Translations under genes and position numbers: made by a program | Assembly: GCA_943912335.1 (NCBI GenBank) | Contig: CALTUD010000012.1 | Coordinates: forward strand, 1-64,000 | Length of the DNA stretch: 64,000 nt | Direction of reading: 5' to 3' | From: an uncultured Acetobacteraceae bacterium | GTDB taxonomy: Bacteria > Pseudomonadota > Alphaproteobacteria > Acetobacterales > Acetobacteraceae | In this document: positions 45,740 to 53,737 of the stretch, one piece after another | Position numbering within the stretch: position 1 is the stretch's first letter | Layout of the letters: the number at the start of each line of letters is the position of its first letter | Notes under the pieces: generated by a model | Databases searched by the model: none | What the model was told of the DNA's origin: nothing | Seen by the model: the letters and a program-made list of their open reading frames with translations, nothing else

Positions 45740-45840
45740 AAGAAAGAACCAAAGAACTTCTATCCGTTTAATTCGTCTATAAACACGGCATACCGTCAAA
45801 CAACCAAAAGTCTTTTTGCTTCTTTTTCTTCAGAAAAAGA
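45727..45840 (-). repeat. Two-hairpin intergenic repeat, copy C (inverted)
   Basis: This 114-bp element is in reverse orientation to copies A and B: GTTCTTTCTT (45727-45736) with AAGAAAGAAC (45739-45748), then CCAAAGAACTTCTATCCGTTT, a variable core, AAAAGTCTTTTTG, and the hairpin 45819-45827 with 45832-45840. Its outer arm has lost one base pair compared with the other copies. It lies between the convergent purK and radC genes and contains the purK stop. Confidence 0.9.
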
Positions 45841-45857
45841 AGATTGTTGTTCCTTTC

Positions 45858-46622
45858 TTATACTCCGACCTCGATCAGCTTCTCCTCCCGAAAACTGGTC
45901 CAGCGCCCGTTGCCGATGATCAGATGATCGCGCACGGACACGCGCAGCACGGCGCAGGCGGCGACGACCTGTTTGGTCATCTCCAGATCCTCGCGCGAGG
46001 GCGTCGGATCGCCGCTCGGATGGTTGTGCACCAGCACCAGGGCCGCGGCACGGAGTTCGAGCGCGCGTCGGGCGACCTCGCGCGGATAGACCGGGGTGTG
46101 GTTGACGGTACCGCGCGCCTGCGCCTCGTCGGCGAGCAGCCGGTCCTCTGCATCAAGGAACAGGATGCGGAACTGCTCGATGCGCTCCCGGGCCAGAACC
46201 GCGGTCAGGTAGTCCATCAAGGCGGCCGGATCGTTCAGAACCGGGGTTCCGTCCATGCGCGAGCGAGCCAGGCGCAAGGCAGCCTCGTGCAGAAGCTTGA
46301 TCCCGGACAGGCAATGCGGGCCGAAACCCTGCATGCCGCGCAGCTCCTGCAACGGCGCCGCAAGCAGACCGGCGAAGGAGCCGAACCGGGCCAGGGCCTG
46401 TTCGGCGAGACGGCTGGTATCACCGGCGGAGGGCATCAGCATCCGCAGGAAGCGGGTCAGCAGGACGAGATCAGTTTCGGGTTCCACCGGGACGGAGACG
46501 GCAGGCGACAGGCCGGACAGACCGGCATCGCGCAGGCGCCGCTCCAGCGTATCCAGCGCCGCGAGCGCATCCGGCCCGGGCGGCAGCTTCGTCGCGAGAC
46601 CCGCATCGGCGAAACCGCTCAT
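45858..46622 (-). CDS. radC: RadC/YeeS-type JAB-domain protein, intact metal site
   Basis: This is a protein of about 254 residues. The N-terminal half is a helix-hairpin-helix-like region, and the C-terminal half is a JAB/MPN domain with the full metal motif VHNHPSGDPTPSREDLEMT (His-x-His and downstream Asp). The molecular function of RadC is unsettled; an early link to DNA repair was not upheld, and relatives act in competence and mobile elements. ATG 46622 has GAGGG eight bases upstream; ATG 46649 is an alternative. It is convergent with purK and divergent from a HAD gene. Confidence 0.85.
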   Translation of the reverse strand: MSGFADAGLATKLPPGPDALAALDTLERRLRDAGLSGLSPAVSVPVEPETDLVLLTRFLRMLMPSAGDTSRLAEQALARFGSFAGLLAAPLQELRGMQGFGPHCLSGIKLLHEAALRLARSRMDGTPVLNDPAALMDYLTAVLARERIEQFRILFLDAEDRLLADEAQARGTVNHTPVYPREVARRALELRAAALVLVHNHPSGDPTPSREDLEMTKQVVAACAVLRVSVRDHLIIGNGRWTSFREEKLIEVGV

Positions 46623-46801
46623 GATCGCATCCCTCGCCTGTTTCGCCATGCTGCCTTGCAGCGAACACCGCCCTGTTGCCCTGCTCGCGCGCATGGACGG
46701 GCCGGAACGGAGCGTTCATGCTCGCCGGACTGGCCGTTCCGGCCGTTCTGGAGTGTCGCGCCGAAACCTTGACGGGTGGTGAAGCGGCCGATGGAGTTCG
46801 C

Positions 46802-47500
46802 ATGCCCCACCCCGCCGCGCCCGCCGTTCTGCTCGATCTCGACGGCACGCTGATCGCTTCCTATGACGGCATCGTGTCCGGCCTGCAGCGCGGCATGGCC
46901 GATCTCGGCCATACCTTGCCGCCGGACGAGAAGCTCGATTGGGTGATCGGCCCGCCGCTGCACGACAGCCTGCTGAAGCTTCTGCGTGACCGCGGCGACG
47001 ACCGGGTCGATCTGGCGGTGGAGCGCTACCGGCACCATTACGAAATCGGCGGCGCCATGTTCGAAAGCCCGGCCTTTCCGGGCATCGAGACGGCACTGGA
47101 GCAGCTTCACGGAGCGGGCTACCGACTGATCCTGGCGACCTCGAAGCCGCGCCACATGGCGTTGCAGATCCTGGAGCGGAAGAACTTCACCCGGTTCTTT
47201 TCCGCCTTCTACGGCGCCAATCCCGACGATAGCGGCGCGGAAAAGCCCGAGCTGATCGCGCGTCTGATCCGCGAGCAGCATGTCGATCCCCGTCACGCCG
47301 TGATGGTCGGCGACCGGCGCTACGACATTAACGGCGCGCATGCCAACGGCGTTCGGGCACTGGGCGTTCTGTGGGGCTATGGCGGGCGTGCCGAGCTGGA
47401 GCAGGCCGGTGCCGACGCCCTGGTGGAGCGGACGGACGAGCTGGTCGCCGCGATCGAGCTGTCCCTGCATGCTAGAGCAGACTCTTCTGCCGCAGACTGA
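46802..47500 (+). CDS. HAD-superfamily phosphatase, Gph-like
   Basis: This is a 232-residue hydrolase with the four HAD motifs: LLDLDGTL (nucleophile Asp), ATSKPR, the conserved Lys at EKPELIARL, and MVGDRRYDINGA. The cap domain is helical, and the closest known members are phosphoglycolate phosphatases and related enzymes. The substrate is not certain. It lies between two radC paralogues and its last 29 bases overlap the second one, on opposite strands. Confidence 0.88.
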   Translation: MPHPAAPAVLLDLDGTLIASYDGIVSGLQRGMADLGHTLPPDEKLDWVIGPPLHDSLLKLLRDRGDDRVDLAVERYRHHYEIGGAMFESPAFPGIETALEQLHGAGYRLILATSKPRHMALQILERKNFTRFFSAFYGANPDDSGAEKPELIARLIREQHVDPRHAVMVGDRRYDINGAHANGVRALGVLWGYGGRAELEQAGADALVERTDELVAAIELSLHARADSSAAD

Positions 47501-48173
47501 TCCAGTTCGCCCCGCCGACCAGCATGTGGTCGTGCAGAACGATGTTCAGCGGGGCGATGGCGCGGCCGAGTGCGGTGGCGAGAACGGCCTCCTTCTTCGG
47601 CAGCGCCTTGTCCACCGGGCCCGGCGGCAGAACGCGCACCAGCACCAGGGCGGTTGCGTGCAGGAACAAGGCCCGCGCCGCCAGGACGTGCGACAGCTCC
47701 TCCGGCTCACCCAGGAGCGGCTCGTCGGACAGCAGGCGATTGCGGTTGTCGAGCAGCAGCATGCGCAGCTGGCCGGGCACCGCGCCCTGGAGCGCCGTGT
47801 CGAAATAGGCCAGCAGGCGATCCCAGTTGTTGAGCACCGGACGGGCGCGGTCCTCGGCCAGGGACAGGCGCGACACGGCTTCGCGGGGCATGCCGAGCAC
47901 CGCCACGGCGTCGGGCCCGAGGCGGCCACGGACGGCCAGAATTTCCGGGTCTGCCGACAGAACGGCGGCGAGACCGCCGAAGCGGTTGATGAGATCCTTG
48001 GCCAGCGGCTTGGTGTCGCGACGCGGAATGCCCCAGAAGAGCAGCATCTCCAGGATCTCGTAATCGGCCAGGGCCGAGGCTCCCCGCGACAGCAGACGTT
48101 CGCGCATACGGGCGCGATGACCCTGTGGACCCGTGGAGCTGAAAGCCGGCCGAACGGCCGTGGAACCCGACAA
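47472..48173 (-). CDS. RadC-like protein with degenerate metal site
   Basis: This is a 233-residue RadC paralogue. The N-terminal part keeps GHRARMRERLLSRGASALAD, equivalent to the conserved GHRxRLxxRF opening. The JAB domain keeps its framework (RMLLLDNRNRLLSDE, LNIVLHDHMLVGG), but the HNHPSGDPTPS loop is replaced by VRVLPPGPVDKALP: both histidines and the Asp are gone, so it should not bind metal. The start appears to be TTG 48173; ATG 48107 would remove conserved residues. It could be a regulatory or structural partner of the intact RadC. Confidence 0.78.
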   Translation of the reverse strand: MSGSTAVRPAFSSTGPQGHRARMRERLLSRGASALADYEILEMLLFWGIPRRDTKPLAKDLINRFGGLAAVLSADPEILAVRGRLGPDAVAVLGMPREAVSRLSLAEDRARPVLNNWDRLLAYFDTALQGAVPGQLRMLLLDNRNRLLSDEPLLGEPEELSHVLAARALFLHATALVLVRVLPPGPVDKALPKKEAVLATALGRAIAPLNIVLHDHMLVGGANWISLRQKSLL

Positions 48174-48193
48174 GATGCGTCACCGCTGCGTTG

Positions 48194-48208
48194 CTAACGG
48201 AACGTTAG
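48194..48208. promoter_or_regulatory. Short palindrome between the second radC and uvrD
   Basis: CTAACG-GAA-CGTTAG is a perfect 6-bp inverted repeat within the 103-base divergent region. It could be an operator, but it does not match the alphaproteobacterial LexA pattern GTTC-N7-GTTC. Confidence 0.25.
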
Positions 48209-48276
48209 ATCGAATGGCGACGGGAGGAAACAGTTTTCCCGGTTCCATTGAGCCACACGGAGGCCCGAACTAGATT

Positions 48277-50514
48277 GTGCCCGGCATGGACACCTATCTC
48301 GATCGGTTGAATCCCGAACAGCGGCTGGCGGTGGAAACCGTGGACGGACCGCTTCTGGTGCTGGCGGGCGCCGGCACCGGCAAGACCCGCGTTCTGACCA
48401 CGCGCTTCGCGCATATCCTGCTCAGCGGCCGTGCCTCGCCGGGCCAGGTTCTGGCCGTGACCTTCACCAACAAGGCGGCGCGCGAGATGCGCGAGCGGGT
48501 GTCGGTGCTGCTGGGACGTCCGGCGGAGGGTCTCTGGCTAGGCACGTTCCATGCGCTCTGCGCGCGCATGCTGCGCCGCCACGCCGAATATGTGGGTCTG
48601 AGCTCCAACTTCACCATCCTCGATACGGACGATCAGCTGCGCCTGCTCAAGCAGGTGATGGAGTTGCACCGGATCGACACCAAACGCTGGCCGGCGCCCG
48701 GGCTGATGGGGGCGATCCAGCGCTGGAAGGATCGCGGGCTAACCCCGGAGCGCGTGACGCCCGCGGAGGATACCGAATTCGCCGGCGGCAAGGCGCGGCT
48801 CGTCTACGGCGACTATCAGCGTCGTCTGGCCGAATTGAACGCCGCCGATTTCGGCGATCTGATGCTGCACATGGTGGAGATCCTGCGCACGCGGCCGGAT
48901 GTTCTGGCGCAGTACCACCGCTTCTTCCGCTACATGCTGGTGGACGAATACCAGGACACCAACACGGTGCAGTATCTGTGGCTGCGCCTTCTGGCGCAAA
49001 GGCCGGATGGCAGCGCCAATATCTGCTGCGTCGGCGACGACGACCAGTCGATCTATTCCTGGCGCGGCGCCGAAGTGGAGAACATCCTGCGCTTCGAGAA
49101 GGATTTCCCCGGCGCCACGCTGGTGAAACTGGAAAGCAATTATCGCTCCACCGCACCGATCCTGGCCGCCGCCTCCGGCCTGATCGCGCACAACGATGGC
49201 AGGCTCGGCAAGACCCTGCGCCCTGGCCGCAACGATGCCGAGGGCGAGAAGGTGATCGTGGCGAGCGTGTGGGATTCCGACGAGGAAGCCCGCATGGTCG
49301 GCGAGCGCATCGAGCAGCTGCAGCGCGACAAACACTCCTTGTCGGAGATGGCGATCCTGGTGCGCGCCGGCTTCCAGACCCGCGCCTTCGAGGAGCGGCT
49401 GATCACGCTGGGCATTGCCTATCGCGTGGTGGGGGGCTTGCGCTTCTACGAGCGGCAGGAGATCCGGGACGCGATCGCCTACATGCGCGTTCTGAACCAG
49501 CCTTCCGACGATCTCGCCTTCGAACGCATCATCAACGTTCCGCGTCGCGGCGTCGGCGATGTCGCCTTGTCCTCGCTGCATACTCTGGCACGCGAGGAGC
49601 GGATGCCGCTGACGATGGCGGTGCTGCGCAAGCTGCAGGACGGTTCGTTGAAGGGCCGCGTGCGCGAGCAGCTCTCCGCGCTGATGGACACGCTGGCGCG
49701 CGGCCGCGAGATGCTGGCGCGCGCGACGACGGAGGATCTCGGACCGGCGCATATCGCCGTGGTCGAGATGCTGCTGGAAGACAGCGGCTACGTGGAGATG
49801 TGGAAGAAGGACAAATCGCCGGATGCGCCGACCCGTCTCGACAATCTGAAGGAGCTGGTGCGCGCGCTGGTGGATTTCGAAACCCTGGGCGGGTTTCTCG
49901 AACACGTCTCGCTGGTGATGGAGAACGACGAGAATGCCGGCGCCGAACGCGTGAACCTGATGACGCTACACGGCGCAAAGGGTCTCGAATTCGACAGCGT
50001 GTTCCTGCCCGGCTGGGAAGAAGGCGTGTTTCCATCACAGCGCACGCTGGACGAAGGCGGCGAGAAGGGTCTGGAGGAGGAGCGCAGGCTGGCCTATGTC
50101 GGCATCACCCGTGCCCGAAAGCGCGCGCTGATCAGCCATGCCGCCAATCGCCGCATCTATGCCAACTGGCAAAGCTCGATCCCGAGCCGCTTCATCGACG
50201 AACTGCCGCCGGAGCATGTGGAGCAGATGGGCTCTGCTTCCCTGGCCCGGGAGCAGATGCGCAACGCACCGCCAGTGTTCAGCGGCCAGTTCCCGCTCAC
50301 GGCGCGCCGGCCGCGCACGGTGGAGGCCTGGGAGCAGCCGGCCAGACCGAAGCGGGAGGGCGGCATTGCGCCGGGCACGCGGGTGTTCCACCAGAAATTC
50401 GGCTACGGGATCGTCGAAAGTGCGGAGGACGGCAAGCTGGACGTCCGGTTCGAGAAGGCGGGGTTCAAGCGCGTGCTGGATAATTTCGTGGAACCTGCGG
50501 GAGCCGTTTCGTGA
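48277..50514 (+). CDS. uvrD: UvrD/PcrA-type superfamily 1 DNA helicase
   Basis: This is a 745-residue 3'-5' DNA helicase for nucleotide-excision and mismatch repair. Motif I is LAGAGTGKTR (about residues 29-38), Ia FTNKAAREM, II VDEYQDTN, III DDQSIYSWRGAE, IV ESNYRS, V VNLMTLHGAKGLEF and VI YVGITRARKR. The C-terminal Tudor-like module (GTRVFHQKFGYGIVES) binds RNA polymerase in relatives. GTG 48277 is favoured because GGAGG (48259-48263) lies closer to it than to ATG 48286. It overlaps prmA (GTGA). Confidence 0.95.
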   Translation: MPGMDTYLDRLNPEQRLAVETVDGPLLVLAGAGTGKTRVLTTRFAHILLSGRASPGQVLAVTFTNKAAREMRERVSVLLGRPAEGLWLGTFHALCARMLRRHAEYVGLSSNFTILDTDDQLRLLKQVMELHRIDTKRWPAPGLMGAIQRWKDRGLTPERVTPAEDTEFAGGKARLVYGDYQRRLAELNAADFGDLMLHMVEILRTRPDVLAQYHRFFRYMLVDEYQDTNTVQYLWLRLLAQRPDGSANICCVGDDDQSIYSWRGAEVENILRFEKDFPGATLVKLESNYRSTAPILAAASGLIAHNDGRLGKTLRPGRNDAEGEKVIVASVWDSDEEARMVGERIEQLQRDKHSLSEMAILVRAGFQTRAFEERLITLGIAYRVVGGLRFYERQEIRDAIAYMRVLNQPSDDLAFERIINVPRRGVGDVALSSLHTLAREERMPLTMAVLRKLQDGSLKGRVREQLSALMDTLARGREMLARATTEDLGPAHIAVVEMLLEDSGYVEMWKKDKSPDAPTRLDNLKELVRALVDFETLGGFLEHVSLVMENDENAGAERVNLMTLHGAKGLEFDSVFLPGWEEGVFPSQRTLDEGGEKGLEEERRLAYVGITRARKRALISHAANRRIYANWQSSIPSRFIDELPPEHVEQMGSASLAREQMRNAPPVFSGQFPLTARRPRTVEAWEQPARPKREGGIAPGTRVFHQKFGYGIVESAEDGKLDVRFEKAGFKRVLDNFVEPAGAVS

Positions 50515-51413
50515 ACAGCATCGTCCGCCGCCACGCCACGGCGCTGGAAACCATCCATGTCACCGTTCCGGACGAGGCGGTGGAGGCCTACGAGAACGCC
50601 CTGTCCAGCGTGTGCACCACGGTCGGCATCTTCGAAGCGGACGACACGCAGACCGTGTGGCGCATCGAGGGCGTGAAGGATGTCGGCACGGGCGAGGACA
50701 TTCTCGAGACGGCTCTGGCTCTGGCGGCGGCGGCGACCGGGATCGCAGCGCCTCTGGAGCGCGCGCATACCGAGACCGAAGGCTGGCTCGCCCGCACCTA
50801 TGAGAGCTTTCCCGAGCAGCAGGTCGGGCGCCGTTTCGCCATTCGCGGCACGCATCTGGCCGAAACGACGCCGGGTCCGCGCATCACGCTGACGCTCGAT
50901 GCCGGCATCGCCTTCGGCTCTGGCGAGCACGGCTCCACACGCGGTTGCCTGCGCGCTCTGGAACTGGTCGCCTACCGCAAGCCGCGTCGCATTCTCGATC
51001 TGGGCACCGGCTCCGGCATCCTAGCGATGGCGGCGGCGAGCCTGCTGAACAAGCGCGTCCTGGCAGTGGATATCGAGCCGTGGTCGGTGCGCGTGGCGGC
51101 GCAGAACGCGGCCCTGAACGGTCTGCGCAACCGGCTCGATTGCCGCTACGGCAATGGCTGGCGCACGGCGGCGATCCGTCGCGGCGGCCCCTACGATCTC
51201 GTCTTCGCCAACATCCTGGCACGCCCGCTTTGCACCATGGCGAAATCGCTCGGCGCCAAGCTGGCGCCCGGCGGCACGGTGATCCTGGCCGGCCTGCTCG
51301 ACACCCAGGCGCGCATGGTCCTGGCGGCGCATCAGCGGCAAGGTCTGGTGCTGGAACGCAAGCTGGTCGAAGGCTACTGGGCCACGTTGATCCTGCGCCG
51401 GCCGGCACGGTGA
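50511..51413 (+). CDS. prmA: PrmA, ribosomal protein L11 methyltransferase
   Basis: This is a 300-residue SAM-dependent enzyme that trimethylates ribosomal protein L11. An N-terminal ferredoxin-like substrate domain is followed by the linker FGSGEHGSTRGCL (GTGEH-like loop), motif I ILDLGTGSGILAMAA (about residues 160-175), VDIEPWSVRVA and FANILARPL. The GTG start overlaps the uvrD stop, and its own stop overlaps the next gene as TGATG. Confidence 0.92.
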   Translation: MNSIVRRHATALETIHVTVPDEAVEAYENALSSVCTTVGIFEADDTQTVWRIEGVKDVGTGEDILETALALAAAATGIAAPLERAHTETEGWLARTYESFPEQQVGRRFAIRGTHLAETTPGPRITLTLDAGIAFGSGEHGSTRGCLRALELVAYRKPRRILDLGTGSGILAMAAASLLNKRVLAVDIEPWSVRVAAQNAALNGLRNRLDCRYGNGWRTAAIRRGGPYDLVFANILARPLCTMAKSLGAKLAPGGTVILAGLLDTQARMVLAAHQRQGLVLERKLVEGYWATLILRRPAR

Positions 51414-51913
51414 TGGGCGCCGCGATGATCCGGGATGCGGTCGATGCCGATCTTCCGACGATCGTCGCGATCACCAATCATGAGATCCTGACCGGCCTGG
51501 CGCTGTGGAACGATACGCCGGTGACGATCGAGAACCGCACCACATGGCTGCGCGAGCGGCAGGCGGCAGGGTTTCCGGTTCTGGTAGCGGAGGCCGAAGG
51601 CGTCGCGGTCGGGTTCGGCTCCTACGGCCCGTTCCGGCCGCACGAAGGCTACCGGCACACGGTCGAACATTCCGTTTATGTGGAGACGTCCTTCCGGGGG
51701 CGCGGCTTCGGCGACGCGCTGCTTTCGGCGTTGATGTCACATGCGGAAGCGGCAGGCATGCACGCGATGATCGGTGCGGTCGGCGCGGCCAATGCGGCGT
51801 CGATCGCCCTGCACGAACGTCACGGCTTCGCGGCCGCAGCACGCCTGCCGCAGGTGGGGCGCAAGTTCGACCAGTGGCACGATCTCGTTCTCATGCATCG
51901 GCTTCTTGGCTGA
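51413..51913 (+). CDS. GNAT N-acetyltransferase, phosphinothricin-acetyltransferase-like
   Basis: This is a 166-residue acetyl-CoA-dependent acetyltransferase. The GNAT core includes EHSVYVETSFRGRGFGDALL, where RGRGFG forms the pyrophosphate-binding loop, and GAVGAANAASIALHERHGF. The N-terminal EILTGLALWNDTP matches the PAT/YwnH subgroup, whose members acetylate phosphinothricin or methionine sulphone-type compounds. The physiological substrate here is unknown. It is translationally coupled to prmA. Confidence 0.85.
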   Translation: MGAAMIRDAVDADLPTIVAITNHEILTGLALWNDTPVTIENRTTWLRERQAAGFPVLVAEAEGVAVGFGSYGPFRPHEGYRHTVEHSVYVETSFRGRGFGDALLSALMSHAEAAGMHAMIGAVGAANAASIALHERHGFAAAARLPQVGRKFDQWHDLVLMHRLLG

Positions 51914-51932
51914 TGGCGACCGGATATTTCGC

Positions 51933-53714
51933 ATGACGCACAGCGCCGAACGCTTGGCCGCCCTTCGCACCGCTCTTGCTCAGGACGGGCTGGATGGGTT
52001 CGTTCTGCCGCGCGGCGACGAGCATTTGGGCGAATATGTCGCACCGTACGCCGAGCGTCTGGCATGGCTCACCGGCTTCACCGGCAGCGCCGGCATGGTC
52101 GTGGTCCTTGCAGACAAGGCCGCGGTCTTCTCCGACGGGCGCTATGTGCTGCAGCTCGCGACGCAAACCGATGCGGTGTGTTTCGAGCGTCAGCACATCA
52201 CCGAGACTCCGCCGGAAAGCTGGCTGACGACGGCGCTGCACGGCGGCGAAGGCGAGAAGCGCATCGGCTACGATCCATGGCTGGTGAGCCAGGATGCGCT
52301 GGCGCGTTTCACCAGACCCGGCTTCCGGATGGTGCCGGTGGCGCGCAATCCGGTCGATGCGATCTGGCACGACCGCCCTGCCCCGCCTTTGTTTCCCGCC
52401 GTCGCGCATCCGATCGAATTCGCCGGTCGAGACAGCGCGGACAAGCGACAGGAGATCGCGGCGATCCTGCGCGCTGCCGGACAGGATGCGGTCGTGCTGA
52501 CCGATCCCGCCTCGGTGAACTGGCTGTTCAACATCCGCGGCCGCGATGTCGATTTCACGCCGTTCGCGCTCGGTTTCGCCGTGCTCGAAGCCGATAGCAC
52601 GGCAACCTTGTTCATGGCGCCGGAGAAGATCGACAACGCGCTGCGCCTCTGGCTCGGCGAGGACGTTTCGGTGCAGGCGCCGGACGCGCTGGCTTCCGCG
52701 TTGGCCGGGTTCGCCGGCAGGGCGGTCCGTGTCGATCCGGCAGCAAGCGCGGCGTGGTTCGCGCAGACCCTGCGCGATGCGGGCGCCACGGTGTCGCCGG
52801 GCGCCGATCCCTGCGCTCTGCCGAAAGCGCGCAAGAACGTCGCCGAACAGGCCGGCTTCCGGCGCGCGCATGAGCTCGATGCCGTGGCCGTCTGCGGTTT
52901 TCTTCAGTTCGTCTCCGAACAGGGCGTCGGTCTGACCGAAACCGAGCTGTCGCACCGTCTGGACGCGTTCCGGTCGCGCTCGCCGGAATATCGCGGCGAG
53001 AGTTTCCCGGCGATTTCCGGCACCGGCCCGAACGGCGCCATCATCCACTACCGCGCCGACCCCGCCTCGGCCCGCACGTTGCAGGCCGACGAGGTCTATC
53101 TGATCGACAGCGGCGGCCAGTACGCCTCCGGCACCACCGACATCACCCGCACGCTCTGGAGCGGGCCCGGACCGGCGCCGGCGGAACTGCGCGAGCGCGT
53201 CACGCGTGTTCTGAAGGGCCATATCGCGCTGAGCCGGGCCCGCTTTCCGCAGGGCGTGCATGGAGGAAGACTGGACGCGTTGGCCCGCACGGCGCTCTGG
53301 CAGGCCGGGCTCGATTACGACCATGGCACCGGCCATGGCGTCGGCTCCTGCCTGTCGGTGCATGAGGGGCCGTGCGGCATCTCGCCGGCAGCGCGGCCGA
53401 TTCCGATCGAAGCCGGCATGGTTTTGTCGAACGAACCCGGCTTCTACGCCACCGATGCCTATGGCATCAGGCTGGAGAACCTCGTCCTGGTCGTGACGCA
53501 GCCGGTGGGGCTCGCCAAACCGTTTCTGGGCTTCGAACCGCTCACCCTGGTGCCGTTCGATCGCGCCCTGATCGACCTCGCTCTGCTGGACGATGCGGAG
53601 CGCAGCTGGATCGACGACTACCACCGGCTCGTACTGGATCGCATCGGCCCGAAACTGGACGATAACAACCGCCTCTGGCTCGAAGCGGCCTGCGCGCCGC
53701 TCGGCTCGCGCTAA
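51933..53714 (+). CDS. pepP: Xaa-Pro aminopeptidase, M24B family
   Basis: This is a 593-residue cytoplasmic metallopeptidase that removes an N-terminal residue linked to proline. It has the three-domain layout of eukaryotic-type aminopeptidase P: two creatinase-like N-terminal domains (about residues 1-310) and a pita-bread catalytic domain. Metal ligands are visible as YLIDSGGQY and GTTDITRTL (two Asp), GHGVGSCLSVHEGP (His), NEPGFY (Glu) and RLENLVLV (Glu). It is the fourth gene of the uvrD-prmA-GNAT-pepP run. Confidence 0.92.
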   Translation: MTHSAERLAALRTALAQDGLDGFVLPRGDEHLGEYVAPYAERLAWLTGFTGSAGMVVVLADKAAVFSDGRYVLQLATQTDAVCFERQHITETPPESWLTTALHGGEGEKRIGYDPWLVSQDALARFTRPGFRMVPVARNPVDAIWHDRPAPPLFPAVAHPIEFAGRDSADKRQEIAAILRAAGQDAVVLTDPASVNWLFNIRGRDVDFTPFALGFAVLEADSTATLFMAPEKIDNALRLWLGEDVSVQAPDALASALAGFAGRAVRVDPAASAAWFAQTLRDAGATVSPGADPCALPKARKNVAEQAGFRRAHELDAVAVCGFLQFVSEQGVGLTETELSHRLDAFRSRSPEYRGESFPAISGTGPNGAIIHYRADPASARTLQADEVYLIDSGGQYASGTTDITRTLWSGPGPAPAELRERVTRVLKGHIALSRARFPQGVHGGRLDALARTALWQAGLDYDHGTGHGVGSCLSVHEGPCGISPAARPIPIEAGMVLSNEPGFYATDAYGIRLENLVLVVTQPVGLAKPFLGFEPLTLVPFDRALIDLALLDDAERSWIDDYHRLVLDRIGPKLDDNNRLWLEAACAPLGSR

Positions 53715-53737
53715 ACCATCCGAAGGAGTTCCCACCG

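Noticed and set aside
25684..45840. Two-hairpin repeats as CRISPR array units
   Set aside because: The copies are far apart, differ in orientation and have no regular spacers.
47472..48173. Second radC as a pseudogene
   Set aside because: The reading frame is full length with conserved framework residues and no frameshift, so selective loss of the metal site is more likely than decay.
48174..48276. LexA box in front of uvrD
   Set aside because: The alphaproteobacterial pattern GTTC-N7-GTTC is not present; only a short unrelated palindrome was found.
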